From assembly GCA_905147135.1 (NCBI GenBank), contig LR990060.1, positions 264,001-328,000 on the forward strand: a DNA stretch of 64,000 nucleotides, read 5' to 3'. Under the pieces are notes generated by a model. That model worked only from the letters and a program-made list of their open reading frames with translations. It ran no database searches and was not told the origin of the DNA. Below, piece by piece: positions 23,001 through 32,242 of the stretch; position 1 is the first letter of the stretch, and each line of letters opens with the position of its first letter. This stretch comes from Blastobasis lacticolella. Its lineage: Eukaryota; Arthropoda; Insecta; Lepidoptera; Blastobasidae. The position numbers and the translations under genes are program-made.

Positions 23001-24219
23001 TTTGATCGCAACTGGTCTTGTTAAGGCTGAAAAAGTATTCGATCGCAACTAGTTCCGAGGCATCGGTTACGGCCGAAAGGGCCCGTCAAGCTATTAAAAC
23101 ACTCCCATGTGCAGGAGGCTCAAGTGGAGTGTTGTTGGCTGTGAATGTATGATGCATGTGGTAAGATGTAGGATACCTACACATACCACATGCATCGGTA
23201 GGGGCCCACTGAATACCAGCTAAGATGCTACGGCGCCAGCAATGCCACACTGGGAATTTTGTTTACTTATTTTTTATCTGTGTTTTATCTTCTTTATTGT
23301 TATTTATTGTACCTACTTAGTTGTGTAGTGGCATTTAGTGTAATGAATGTTTTTTTCTATTTCTTTTTTGTACTACCAAGGTGGTATAAAAAATTTCGAT
23401 ATAACTTGAGTTCGTTCGTAGTTAAAGGCTAATGCTAGTTATTACGCCCCTTTCATTTATTTTATGTCGGTCGAAGGTAGAATAGTATATAGTACTCAAA
23501 GAGTTAAAGTAGGGTCAATTTAATAGATCGCGTTTGACAGCTGTCATCATTTCCATGCGTCCACGATATAAATCTTATTTTAGCGGTGGCGCGGGTTATC
23601 CTTAATACCAATCGAATTTATGTCGTGGACACGTCGCAGCCGGATGGTTAAATTAGCCGGTTAATTAAACGGCTCGCCTTTTAAGATATTATTTAATTTA
23701 AAAAAACTTTCCTATTTCTTGTGAAATTTGAAAGTAATGTTTCACGAACGATATTGCCCCGTGTTTACGGAGCTCCTTCATGTATTGTCACAACGCAGAG
23801 CTAACCTAACCGAATTTAAATCTAATGCAAACTATTATTATCGTTTGAAGTCGCTTAGGTTTGGATAGCGTTGTGGCAATGCAGGGATTAGCTCCGCATA
23901 CTCGAGGCATTGTCGTTCGTTAGACATTACTTTTAAAAGTTAATGAATAAAGAGCCTGCTCAATTGAATATTTGATTTACTAGACGTTTAACTAAATAGC
24001 GAATTTGACCATCAGGCTGCAACAGACATAAGGGAAATGCTTACACATGTCAAATGAGATCTATTCAATTGGTTCTCCTTTAGGTAGAGCTTCCAATCTA
24101 TATTTAACAAAAAAATTATGATAAAATCGAAAGATAGTCTTAAAATATCGTTGTATTTTCCAGCTGCCCCGCCCCCGCCCTACGACCAAGTGATGGGCGG
24201 CAAACAGCTGCCCGGCTGA
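8015..24219 (+). CDS. Gene A: single-pass membrane protein with Pro/Tyr-rich PPxY tail
   Basis: Six exons: 8015-8056, 9415-9595, 12290-12376, 13629-13820, 20095-20190, 24164-24219, giving 217 residues. Intron 1 is phase 0 and the other four phase 1, and all split codons join. Residues 1-14 are MYGRHDFDDDDDFD. A transmembrane span lies about 43-64 (GGLAGGLVAIGVLICLIAV), then CCCRRRSR, which predicts a cytoplasmic C-terminus and possible palmitoylation. The tail is Pro/Tyr-rich: PQQQYAPYP, many PYP units in exon 4, and PPPPYDQV near residue 206, a PPxY motif of the kind bound by WW domains. No signal peptide is visible, so a reverse signal-anchor topology is likely. Paralogues are B (37-42.7 kb) and C (51-54.8 kb). 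Donors are GTGAGT or similar except GTATTT after exon 3 and GTTACA after exon 5. I do not recognise a named family; the function is inferred only. Confidence 0.78.
8690..8810. mobile_element. LINE 3'-end fragment in gene A intron 1
   Basis: The segment acattttattgcacacagta and then acacaacaggcactacttat with tttctaaaagaaattt recurs at 58,440-58,560, marking a dispersed retroelement end. Confidence 0.5.
9620..9775. mobile_element. LINE 3'-end fragment (ggtggcccgcttgcctgttt type)
   Basis: Shares catctggtgacccgcttgcc and the gtagcaccactggtgttgct block with 19,960-20,073, 27,945-28,105, 32,045-32,155 and (reverse) 55,905-56,000. These are dispersed truncated non-LTR 3' ends, here just after the gene A transmembrane exon. 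Confidence 0.6.
9796..11070. other. Intronic stretch without recognised features
   Basis: Gene A intron 2. Open frames of 61-65 codons on both strands match no family I recognise. No tRNA, hairpin or repeat stands out. Confidence 0.4.
11075..11400 (-). mobile_element. SINE-2, nearly complete
   Basis: Reverse copy of the tRNA-derived SINE. The body runs from cgttaaggtcccggttgtgc through gagcgactgccatctgacct and cgcctgaatttgcaggtttt to the tRNA-like head, with gggattcgaacccggtacct near 11,358 (reversed B box). Confidence 0.75.
11398..11700 (-). pseudogene. mariner transposase fragment
   Basis: The reverse-strand frame 11,643-11,398 contains EESGIEILTHPSYSPDLAPC then DFFLYPMVKEKM, the C-terminal catalytic block of mariner (HPPYSPDLAPCDFF; the last D of the DD34D triad is in PCD). 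Nothing upstream restores a transposase and no terminal repeats are visible, so it is a dead fragment. It abuts SINE-2 at 11,400. Confidence 0.85.
12604..12885 (+). mobile_element. SINE-1, best copy (tRNA-derived, TTTA-tailed)
   Basis: tRNA-like head with A-box region gagtggttcagtggtcaac and B box GGTTCGATTCC at 12,659-12,669. Then aattttaatttctgttacgg, the tgtgtgaatttgtccacg segment and a TTTATTTATTTATTT tail. Other copies: 165-400, 53,270-53,466 and 60,395-60,628. Not a functional tRNA gene because the same head recurs with the same body. Confidence 0.85.
12930..13200 (+). mobile_element. Nested LINE 3' fragments in gene A intron 3
   Basis: Contains aaggaatggaatgcgttgcc, a decayed WNALP-type retroelement motif, then ggtggcaaacaagattgcgg and cctgcctgatggtaagcag. 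A third fragment of the same type (cggcccgcctgatggtaagc) begins near 13,527, about 100 bp before exon 4. Confidence 0.5.
13821..15000. other. Intron 4 of gene A, 5' part, no recognised features
   Basis: No exon-like frame with family similarity, no inverted repeat and no SINE seen. Confidence 0.4.
15030..15390 (+). mobile_element. SINE-2, complete copy (tRNA-derived, TGATGATG tail)
   Basis: tRNA-like head with B box GGTTCGAATCC at 15,083-15,093, then gcggccatgtaccaatgact, gcaaattcaggcgactgaat, the cggaggtcagatggtagtcg block, atcctggatcatggtcaagg and a terminal aagatgatgatc. The GAT/TGA-repeat tail suggests an RTE-type partner LINE. About a dozen copies lie in the window, mostly 5'-truncated. 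Confidence 0.85.
15520..15830 (+). repeat. Dispersed AT-rich repeat (gcccgcgactttgtccgcg family)
   Basis: Starts agcttttgcccgcgactttg and includes catcaaaatccgtttaacga, ending in ttataatagtatagat. Related segments lie at 19,105-19,435 and 57,410-57,650, and reversed at 18,060-18,250 and 61,640-61,880. Non-coding and very common in Lepidoptera. Confidence 0.5.
16027..17195. mobile_element. Candidate 1.17-kb DNA element with 31-bp inverted ends and TTAA
   Basis: A 31-bp arm at 16,027-16,057 (core cctttggatttcaaactgaa) is repeated exactly as its complement at 17,165-17,195, and each arm contains TTAA at its outer side. A second inverted pair with catttatatt-like AT sequence and cagtgaaact lies inside (16,070-16,095 and about 16,905). 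No transposase frame. TTAA at both edges suggests piggyBac-type mobilisation, though the usual CCC terminus is absent. Confidence 0.55.
17247..17292. repeat. Short hairpin
   Basis: gaaccgatatatttcct pairs with aggaaatatgtcggttt across an 11-base loop, with one mismatch. Non-coding, in gene A intron 4. Confidence 0.4.
17905..18042. mobile_element. Hairpin MITE
   Basis: ccaacttatctgttcagt near 17,915 is matched by its exact complement near 18,016-18,033, with partial pairing outward (gtaccgtgc against gcacagtac). Confidence 0.5.
18405..18660 (+). mobile_element. SINE-3 copy
   Basis: Forward copy: gtccggcagagtagaatagt, tgggtgtcgtacaaggcgac, aaaatgggcagcagcg, the gcctgccaagcgtggagatt block and agtggactgttatgggctgt. 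The 87-codon open frame over it is a by-product. Eight copies occur in the window, four in each orientation; forward copies end in TGATGATG. Confidence 0.75.
19450..19672 (+). mobile_element. SINE-3 copy
   Basis: Same blocks as at 18,405, less than 1 kb away. The tail is gggctgtgatgatg. Confidence 0.75.
20191..20940 (+). repeat. Minisatellite starting at the exon 5 donor of gene A
   Basis: About 25 units of roughly 29 bp with consensus cacacacgttgactgacaca plus ctgataatt. Units vary (accggcaaactga, accgaagaactg). A higher-order repeat is visible: the tttgaccggcaaactgagc block at 20,296 recurs at 20,500, a 204-bp period. The first unit begins within 5 bp of the exon 5 donor. Confidence 0.85.
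20941..23630. other. Gene A intron 5, mostly unassigned
   Basis: AT-rich. Contains a repeat block at 21,900-22,010 (gagtctttcttgtcggtgat; compare 1,195-1,260), a tract of ccgaaaatacc/cccggta-type repeats at 22,255-22,560 and a hairpin at 23,151-23,196. Open frames of 61-105 codons on the reverse strand are unconvincing. Confidence 0.4.
23151..23196. repeat. Short hairpin, pre-miRNA-like
   Basis: gatgcatgtggta-agatgtagg pairs with its near-complement across a three-base loop with one small bulge. The arm length (21-22 nt) fits a small-RNA precursor, but the loop is very short. Confidence 0.35.
23632..24025. mobile_element. Fold-back MITE, copy 2
   Basis: A 394-bp relative of 481-875: cgtcgcagccggatggttaa at the left, ccatcaggctgcaac at the right, and shared interior tattgccccg...acggagctcc. 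It ends about 140 bp before the last exon of gene A. Confidence 0.7.
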
Positions 24220-24718
24220 GCGGCAATTGCCGCCCACCGTCGCCGAGACCGCGGCGACCAGACTGTACCCATACTGAATAATTATTTTGGTTACGCAGTG
24301 GGTGCTACTTGCAGAACTATCTTTCAATCTGGTACGCGAAGGGTAAACAAAACAGTGCTTCGATCTGTGTGCGGTAGTTGAGTGAAAACAGTTAAAAATG
24401 ATAGTAATTGTTGTAACTTATTACTTATGGATACGTTCGTGAATTCATGTTGGTATAAAATGTGATTACTTATTGTGTAATTTGAAAAATTCTGCGAGTC
24501 GTTCGTGTCTTTTACCTTTTGTGCAAGTTTGATTGAAAGCTAGTTTACTTGATACGTGAAAATGTGGCATATTTAATTGTAATTTTTTACTCTTTTCTTG
24601 TTTAAGCGATTCTTGTAGTCATGTTTCTTATTTAGTGATACTATTTTATGTAAATATAACACTGTTTGTGCTCCTCCTGCCCTGTGATGCGACTAGAGCG
24701 ATGCACAGTCACTTATAT

Positions 24719-25120
24719 CTTTGCTTAATCCAGCAACATAAGTCATTAGAGAGCAGATCAAAATGGAATGTATCGCTCACAGAATAAGGTCCATTTTTGT
24801 ATCACGGCTTTTAAAAAGTGTAATCCAAACACCTAAGTCATCAGAGTGCAGATCAAAATGGAATGTATTACTCAAAGAATAAGGTTCATTTTTGTATAAC
24901 GGCTTTTAGGAAGCGTTAATCCAACCACCTAAGTCATCAGAGAGCAGGTCAAAGTGGAATCTATTACTCATAGAATAAGGTTCATTTTCGTATAACGCCT
25001 TTTAGAAAGCGGAGCGAGCGCGTATAATATATAAGTAATACAAAAATATACCTTATTCTGTGAGCATACATTCCATTTTGATCTGCTCTCTGATGACTTA
25101 GGTTGCTGGATTAAGCAAAG
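24719..25120. mobile_element. Inverted-repeat element with internal tandem copies
   Basis: Outer arms ctttgcttaatccagcaac and its complement continue inward for about 75 bp through gagcagatcaaaatggaatg. The left arm module (taagtcatcagagagcag to cggctttt) is present three times in tandem and the right arm once. Core aataaggtccatttttgtat is shared with the palindromes at 28,350 and 45,457. Confidence 0.65.
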
Positions 25121-25837
25121 GTGTGATCGCATCCTAAGAGATTCAAGGTGTCAGATCTTTATTTTTGTACCGAATTATTTGGCTAAAGGCCAAGAATACA
25201 ATAATATTAAAGCGAGGCCAGCAGACGGAGTTCAATATTGCAAAAGAAAGTTTGCAAATTAACGGAATGCAGCGTATAATCCTACCCAAATCCGGTATAA
25301 ACGGAGCTAACATTGCTATGCGCTTCCATAGCGATGGTAGCTCGTCTTATACTGGTTTTAGGGTCGGCTATACAACTGTCAGTTCATACAGAGCTGTCAT
25401 GTTGACATCCAGGTTTGCATAAAGTGACAGGTGTCGCGAACTCTTTTGTTTACAATCTTAACGTTGGCCTTCTCTTCTATAGATTATATAATACTGATAT
25501 TTTTCGGTTCGAGACTATAAGTGTTTATGTTACGCCTAGTCAAGTTATACTGCCTTCGTCGGGCCGTTTCTAGTCTGGGGGCTACTTACTAAGCCCGTTC
25601 GTTATATGTTCGAAGCTTTAAAAGAATTTTGTAATAACTGTCAAACTCATGAAATTTGTATTATGAACGAGATTACGTCAGTTACGAAAGACGGGCTTCC
25701 ATAGTGGCCTCCAGTAAATCTGGGGTTACGTTACACGATATCAAGGGATCCTTACCATAATTTGTCTATAATATTAATATGTAATAGTCACTCGTACGCG
25801 CCAACATTTAGGATCCAACTTTCTAAGTTATCGGGTT

Positions 25838-26170
25838 GGCGTTAATGGTCCGCTTGTGCGCGCACGAGGGCCCAGGGTCCGCCTTGACCATGATCCAGGA
25901 TTTGGCAGATCAGGTAATTATAGTGGAGCGACTGCCATCTGACCTCCGCGACCCTGTTAACAGAGGAACCTGACCAGATTGGATCATGGTTACACATTCA
26001 GTCGCCTGAACTGAATATGTAACCGTAGTCAAATCCGGTCAGGCCCCTTACAGGGTCGCGGAGGTCGCTCCACTGTAATTACCTGATCTGCCCAATCCTG
26101 GATCGTGGTCAAGGCGGGCCCTAGAGCCTCGCGCGCGATTGCACGACCTAAGATTTGACGCTAAGATTAT
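25838..26170. repeat. Head-to-head pair of SINE-2 fragments forming a palindrome
   Basis: 25,838-26,010 is a reverse SINE-2 body and 26,010-26,170 a forward one; each has lost its tRNA-like head. They meet at cagtcgcctgaactgaatat, giving a natural inverted repeat of about 150 bp per arm. Confidence 0.7.
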
Positions 26171-26599
26171 TATTATTAAAAAAAAAACCCTATCGGAGCA
26201 GGTTAGTTCGTTTTCTTAAACATAGAAGAAACATTACAATGTTTCTTCTAAGTCCTAGCGCGTACGGTCACTATTAGATTGGAGTATGGTCCTTTCAAAT
26301 TGAGTATCGTAATACCACTCAAACGAGAATGCTCTTTGCAGGCATTTATGTTCAAGTAGGTGTAATAGTTGTTTTTCTATTTCCTTACACTGTATAATAT
26401 AATAACGTGTAAAATATCCCCTCCTCAATGATACCTTCCATTTCTAAACCGGGCCAGTTTCCCACAACTGCAATACCTCTTTATCAGTTTCAAAAAGCAT
26501 ATAGAACAGTTATCTGATAGATATCCGAATTTTACTTCACTTTCCTCTGAAATCTGTATCTGGCAAAGTGTTGAACTGGCTGTTATGGTACCAGCATAT

Positions 26600-27050
26600 A
26601 CATTATCTACTATACTCTATTTTTTTAAACTATAAAGTACTGGGATAACGTTGGCTTTTTTTATTGGTTACTAGCCGGCGTTTACATCAACCACCAATCA
26701 ATCAATCAACCGCCTTAGCGTACTTAACTGAATGAACCAATGAGCATGTCGCATTCAGCCTCAGTAGAGCTCGTGTAATCTAAAATGCCGCGCCCCACTA
26801 TCGCATTAACGCACACAAGCAAGTTTAAAATATGGACGCAATACATATGCAAATGCCGTTGTAATTGGTCATTCAGTTGCCGGTGATATTCAAACGTAGG
26901 AGCACGCGTCGTTCATTGGCTCCCACACAGATGAAGTGTCGTTATCAATATTTGCACTTACACATCGAAATCAACTAACTAAGTAGTGGGGCGCGTCATT
27001 TTAGACTAGACGAGCTCTACTTTGTAGTTATAAAAATTGAGTATAGATAT
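26600..27050. mobile_element. Fold-back element
   Basis: tagagctcgtgtaatctaaa then atgccgcgccccactat at 26,765 pairs with a near-complement ending gacgagctcta at about 27,020. Weaker pairing continues outward (tatactctattttttt against aaaaattgagtata). Confidence 0.5.
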
Positions 27051-27128
27051 TCCTCAATAGATAAGTGAATCGTGAAACAAAAATCTGATATATATCAAAA
27101 GACTTCTGGGAGTATTTGCAACTTTATC

Positions 27129-27168
27129 AACGAATGGTGAAACACGAAGGCTTGTTTCACCATTCGTT
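27129..27168. repeat. Perfect 16-bp hairpin
   Basis: aacgaatggtgaaaca and its exact complement are separated by an 8-base loop (cgaaggct). Confidence 0.5.
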
Positions 27169-27889
27169 CGATTTCAAAGCCTTAGTCTTAGGTCTCATTT
27201 TACATTGCCGCGGAATGTAAGTAAAGCGAATTATTATTTTTTAAAGGAAAGTGTATATAGTATAATGAGTTTTATGTCAATTGGGTAAAGTACAATCTAG
27301 ATAATCTGAGTATTGCTAGGTAGCGTCGGCACGGTAGAGTCGGATTTTCTCTATTACACCCATAATTTTTTTTTAGAAATGATTGATTTTGTTTTATTGT
27401 AATCCTGTCACTAACGTATAAATAAAAAAATAAAAAAAAATCAGATACGAAACGAAAATAGAGGTCGCTCGTTTTCTAGAAAATTCTCGCGCATTCTCTT
27501 AGGTATCCACTTTTTTGCCTCGTATCTAGTTTGTGTGTTACCCAGTTGGCTTAAATCTCATTTATATTCATTCCGCGCTATGAATATTGAGCCTTAGAAC
27601 CGGAAGCAACATAAAAAATTGTTAAAATTGCTAACGGTTAGATTCTTATATCCTACAAATCCCTTCCATTATAATGTACAGTGATCTAAACTATATTGCT
27701 CCATAGTATTTGTTAAGAAGAGTACTTTATTATGTCAAAGATATTAATTAGTCCATGTATGTGTTGCTTGAATGCAGACAGTATTTGCTAGAAAATGGCT
27801 AGACTAAAAAAATATATTATAGGACATTATGCTATGGATTGTGATACTGTATGCAGGCGTATTTACTCATTACATATTAGATCCCAGTC

Positions 27890-28105
27890 TTTATAAATTA
27901 AGTGGAATGAGCTCCCAGCCACAGTGTTTCCTTTGGACTATGACATGGGATGGTTCAAGAGGTGTATTAGAGGTCTCTTCAGAGGCGGGCGACGCATTGG
28001 TGACTCCCCTGGTGTCGCTGATGTCCATAGGCGGCGGTTACCACGCACCATCAGGTGGCCCGCTTGCCTGTTTGTCTGACAATATAAATAATAAAAAAAG
28101 TGCCT
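27890..28105 (+). mobile_element. LINE 3'-end with decayed WNELP motif
   Basis: One frame reads KWNELPATVFPLDYDMGWFK, typical of the end of an insect non-LTR ORF. It is followed by the ggtggcccgcttgcctgttt module and tgacaatataaataat. The open frame reported over it is not a host gene. Confidence 0.65.
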
Positions 28106-28349
28106 CCTTTTCTATGGTTTAAGGATTTAGTAGCAGACACATAATTTTCTGCTAAAATGAAGGGACTACTAAGTCATAGTACATGGCATAATTTTGCCTA
28201 TACATTTTTCACCAATGAAATTTTTAAATCACTGTTTTCACTAAACTTGGGAATAGGCCAAGTTCTTTCTTATCTCAATTTGGACGTTGCTGACTGGCTA
28301 AAAACTAGTTAATAAGCTTATTAAAATAAAATAAAATTATTACATTTTA

Positions 28350-28535
28350 CTAAATTGAAAAGCAAAAAGCGTGGGAGCAAATCAAAGTGAAATGTATTGC
28401 TCATAGAATAAGATCCATTTTTGTATCATTATGCTATGCGAAGCTCAGCTTTTCAGAAGCCGTGATACAAAAATGGACCTTATTTAATGAGCAATACAAT
28501 CCACTATGATTTGCTCTCACGCCTTTTCCTTCTGA
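28350..28535. mobile_element. Palindromic MITE, aaggtccatttttgtatc family
   Basis: gcgtgggagcaaatcaaagt and its near-complement ending tttgctctcacgc flank a short centre with ctatgcgaagctcagc. Same core as 24,719-25,120 and 45,457-45,703. Confidence 0.65.
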
Positions 28536-31194
28536 GTTTGGGATACTGAATTTAGTCAAGCGCATAAGACGAACCTTAGACGATTTCTAAATGTGATAAC
28601 GGCCATCATACTATTATTATTCTGTCTGTATGTCTGCAATCAGGAATAGTCCTAGCGTATACGTGATATGATAATATTAATTATTAAATTTACTGAACAA
28701 ATGCACGGCTCATCCTCTACTAAATCTACTCTAGTTGTTATAATGTAAGTTTGTACCTATTTAGTTATTATAGGTGATATTTACTCAACGTACAATGTTC
28801 GCTTCCTGTTTACCTCTACATGTTAAAGGATAAGTCAATATTCTATTAATGTTAATGTCTAAGATTATATCGAAGTAAGCCTGAAGTTGACCGAATTAAA
28901 GCGAAAAGCGATCTCCTCCAATTGTTGTGTCATATGGGTTGAATTTACTATATTTAGACCAAACTTTTGAAGCCTGTCACTAAACTATCGAAATATTACT
29001 ACGATATACTTACGATACCAGGAAAGTAATACTGCGTCAAACTAGATGGCGCCACTAGTTGACGCATTTGAAATTATATAAATATAATATAGAATTTACA
29101 TTGCTGCCGTACTTTTTGTACCCACATGGCAAAATGAACTTTATTTCAAATGGGTAACGTAGAGTTTAGATGTGAGTCCGAAACGAGGGGAATTTTCGTG
29201 AAAATGCAAGGGAGGCGCGTATCTAGTTTGTACATTACCCGATTGACATAAAGCTCATTTTGCTATGCACAGACAATTGCTTCCATTCCATTTCGCAGTA
29301 ATGTGCCTTTGGCACTTATATTTCTCGTTTTTTTAAACTCATTTGTACATACAATTTTAATTTGTGTGTGGTCTCGGCTATCTATTCTGTTGATCGCGTA
29401 GAGACCATTGTTTTCGAGGCAGGTTTGTATTGTGAAACTAAAAACAGGAAAATGTCTTTAAACTGATAATTTCTAAGTTTCAAGTTAGATTGATAAGCTC
29501 AAAGGTTTTTTAAATTATAATTCGTAATAAAAATATTTAATTGATTGCTAGCTATCTAAGGCCCAAAGTTATTAGCAATTTTAGGACCTGTTTTTTGATT
29601 TATTTTCTCTATTTTGTATTCCTTTTCTAGACGTGAGGCGAGTTATTTGTACCAAATAATAATAAATTTTGAAATGTTGAAATTGTCTCGCAAGAATTGG
29701 TTTTATTTTACTTTTCTTATGCGCACTGCAAAGGACTGGAACTCTCTCTGAGTAATTATTCCCTGATAAGTATAACCTTGGGGTCTTGAAATCAAGAGTG
29801 AATAGGTAGCTTCTAGGCACGCATGCTACATCTTCGACCTCATCGTCGCTTTCCATCAGGTGAGTTGAGGTCAAATGCAAGCCTATTGACAATAAAAAAA
29901 ACGAATTTCTTATTATTTTACAACAAAAATCAAATTATTAAAGTGATACTCGTGATACAGACCCGAATGAAGAAGCGGGTAATGTTCCACCGTTTTGGCT
30001 CGATCCTTCTAATGGAATGGAACGCTTTACCCGAACAGTGGGTACCTCATCATCATCATCACTGTATTCTGGCAAATAAAATATTTCGGTTAAAATAGTG
30101 GCGTTAATCCCGCTTTCAAATACTGGGATCTAAATATAATAACGTCAAATACCCGAAGTTTCCGAAGTTAAATTCAGGTATGTTTAGTGGATTGGGGGTT
30201 ACTCAGTCTAAGGTTGTGAAATGATTGGTTGCTACGGATTTTAACCCTTATTTGTGGGCGCAAGCTCTTTTGTAACATGAATTATTTAAATTTATAGCTG
30301 TGTGGTATTCGGTACACCTCACAGTACCAATCCGCATCATCCCCATTCAGTGACCGCTGTTGTATGTACAAACAGTCGAATAAACAGTGGACTACATAGG
30401 GCCCGGGATTTGAGGGGATCATAGAAAAATTACGACTTCTAGTTGGTATGAAACCGCGGTATTCGGGGAAATAGATACTGGTCTCCTACCAAACTGGTTA
30501 CTCAAGAATCGAGTCATCAAAACATTGCCTACCTAAAATAAGGAGGGACAAATTTTTAATGCATGCAAATATAATATAACACGTAAACATCCACCGGCCC
30601 TTGTCACCGTCAACGTTCCAGCTGTTTTGGAAGGCAATGGGCTGGCCGGGAACGATGGTAATAGGCCCGACAGTCAGGCGCGGATCCAGCCCCTAAAAAA
30701 GGTTGTGGTCAGAACCACCTGAAAATCGACCAATTTCGCAGCAAAGTAGTTGTGGTAGTGTACTTTAAACTTCATCTTTTCATGTTAGCTTATGAACCTC
30801 AATTAGGGTTGTGGGCATGCCCATAGTGCCCACGACGCTGGATCCGTGCTTGCCGACAGTATGACGCCCGTGGCCTGGTCGCAAGGCAGGCTCTTAGTGT
30901 GGGATGCGACATTAGGGCTACCTCGGCCTGTGCCGGCGCGGCAGCATCAGCGACAGGGGGCATCTCCTGGTATAGTTAACGCTGAATTTACCCATTACAC
31001 AAATACGTTGGGAAATACGCATTGGATATAATCCGACCTTTTATCGCAAACAAAACGACCTATTGATAACAAGCAGTCGGTAGGTTCTCATAGGAACTCT
31101 TATCAGTAACGCTCTCTTTTACTCACTGGTTTAATATTATAACAAACACAGTGACTCGGTATCAAGCTCTTGTAAAGAAAAAGAATAACTGAAG
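28536..31194. other. Gene-poor repeat region
   Basis: No host exon recognised. Contains decayed retroelement pieces: near 29,840-29,600 reverse (DFKTPRLYLSG), near 30,010 forward (MEWNALPEQW) and 30,790-30,990 forward (GRLLVWDATL, with aggcatgcccat-type sequence repeated at about 40,665). The rest is AT-rich and unassigned. Confidence 0.45.
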
Positions 31195-31317
31195 ATGGAA
31201 TCTGATATGCTACTTCAGATTTTAAGTGCCAAGAATCATTTGGGAGAGAACTTTTTCCACGGGGCCTGTAGATCAAACTCAATAGCTCTACTTGAGAAAA
31301 TGCTAAGTTATATTTAA
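31195..31317 (+). pseudogene. Vankyrin-like (I-kappa-B-type ankyrin) fragment, copy 1
   Basis: A 40-codon frame from ATG 31,195 to TAA 31,317. It matches the N-terminal part of copy 2 residue by residue: start M-x-S-D, then LL, and later a LGE-x-FFH-x-x-CRS motif followed by SIALL. Nothing ankyrin-like follows the stop, so it is a truncated duplicate 1.05 kb upstream of copy 2. The LGE-x-FFH-x-x-CRS head and lack of introns are as in polydnavirus vankyrins; a lepidopteran cactus relative is the alternative. Confidence 0.55.
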
Positions 31318-31439
31318 TGCTGAGTGGGAAAACTGAATCTTTAAATGTGTTACACGTGCCTATTCCAGAAATTATCAACAAGTGAATAGGTACTGTCTTC
31401 TGAAGGTCGATTTAATTAACATGTGCATAGCAAAGGAAC

Positions 31440-31540
31440 AATACTAATCTAAGAGAGGTAGGCCATAGCGCGGTATCTCGTTCGAATTGGAGCCGCCCGA
31501 CTGGGGAAGTACCTCCACCTTACAGAATATCGCAGCTAAA
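31440..31540 (+). mobile_element. LINE 3'-end fragment between the two ankyrin copies
   Basis: Contains tatctcgttcgaattggagc and tggggaagtacctccacctt, found reversed at 56,145-56,225. Followed at 31,889-31,911 by a poly-A run and at 32,045-32,155 by another LINE 3' end (ggtggcccgcttgcctgttt). Confidence 0.5.
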
Positions 31541-32242
31541 CAACATTAAGAATAAACTAAAAATACACTTTGCCCGAGAACTCGAAACGCTAAAAGTATG
31601 ATTAGAAATGCAGTCACGAGGTTCTTAACCTGGGAATCAGCCTACTACAACAAACTTATGAAATTTTAATACGTACTTTTTTTGCTTATTTACATTTTGT
31701 CGTAGTTACGTCAGTTTTACTTAAAGACTAACTTAGACCTAGATATAATGACCTAGAAATAATAATGTTGCCACAACACATTTATGTTATTAAGATAAGA
31801 CTCATTGCTATGTTACGGGTACAAACCTCCTTGGTTTTTACGTAATTGTAGTAGTATAAGTGTTTATAGAAAATGTAAAAATAATAATAAAAAAAAAAAA
31901 AAAAAAAAAATAATACTCTTTTAAATAGTATTGTGTTTCTGCCGGTGAGTAAGGTTTCCAGTGTTCCATGGGGTGGGGATTTGGGGAACCGTGGCTTTGG
32001 CAGTTGAGTGACATTTGCTTTTTGCTGCCAGAGCAACGTGTTATAGAGGTGGGCAACGCATTAGCGATACTCTTGGTGTTGCTAATGTTTATAGGCAGTG
32101 GTGACCACTTTCCATCAGGTGGCCCGCTTGCCTGTTTGCCTACCGTATGACATTAAAAAAAAAATCTATTACAATATTAATCTAGTAATACCTACACTTA
32201 CACCGAGTCGGTATTGGGAACTTGTTCAACGAGGCTTTGAAA

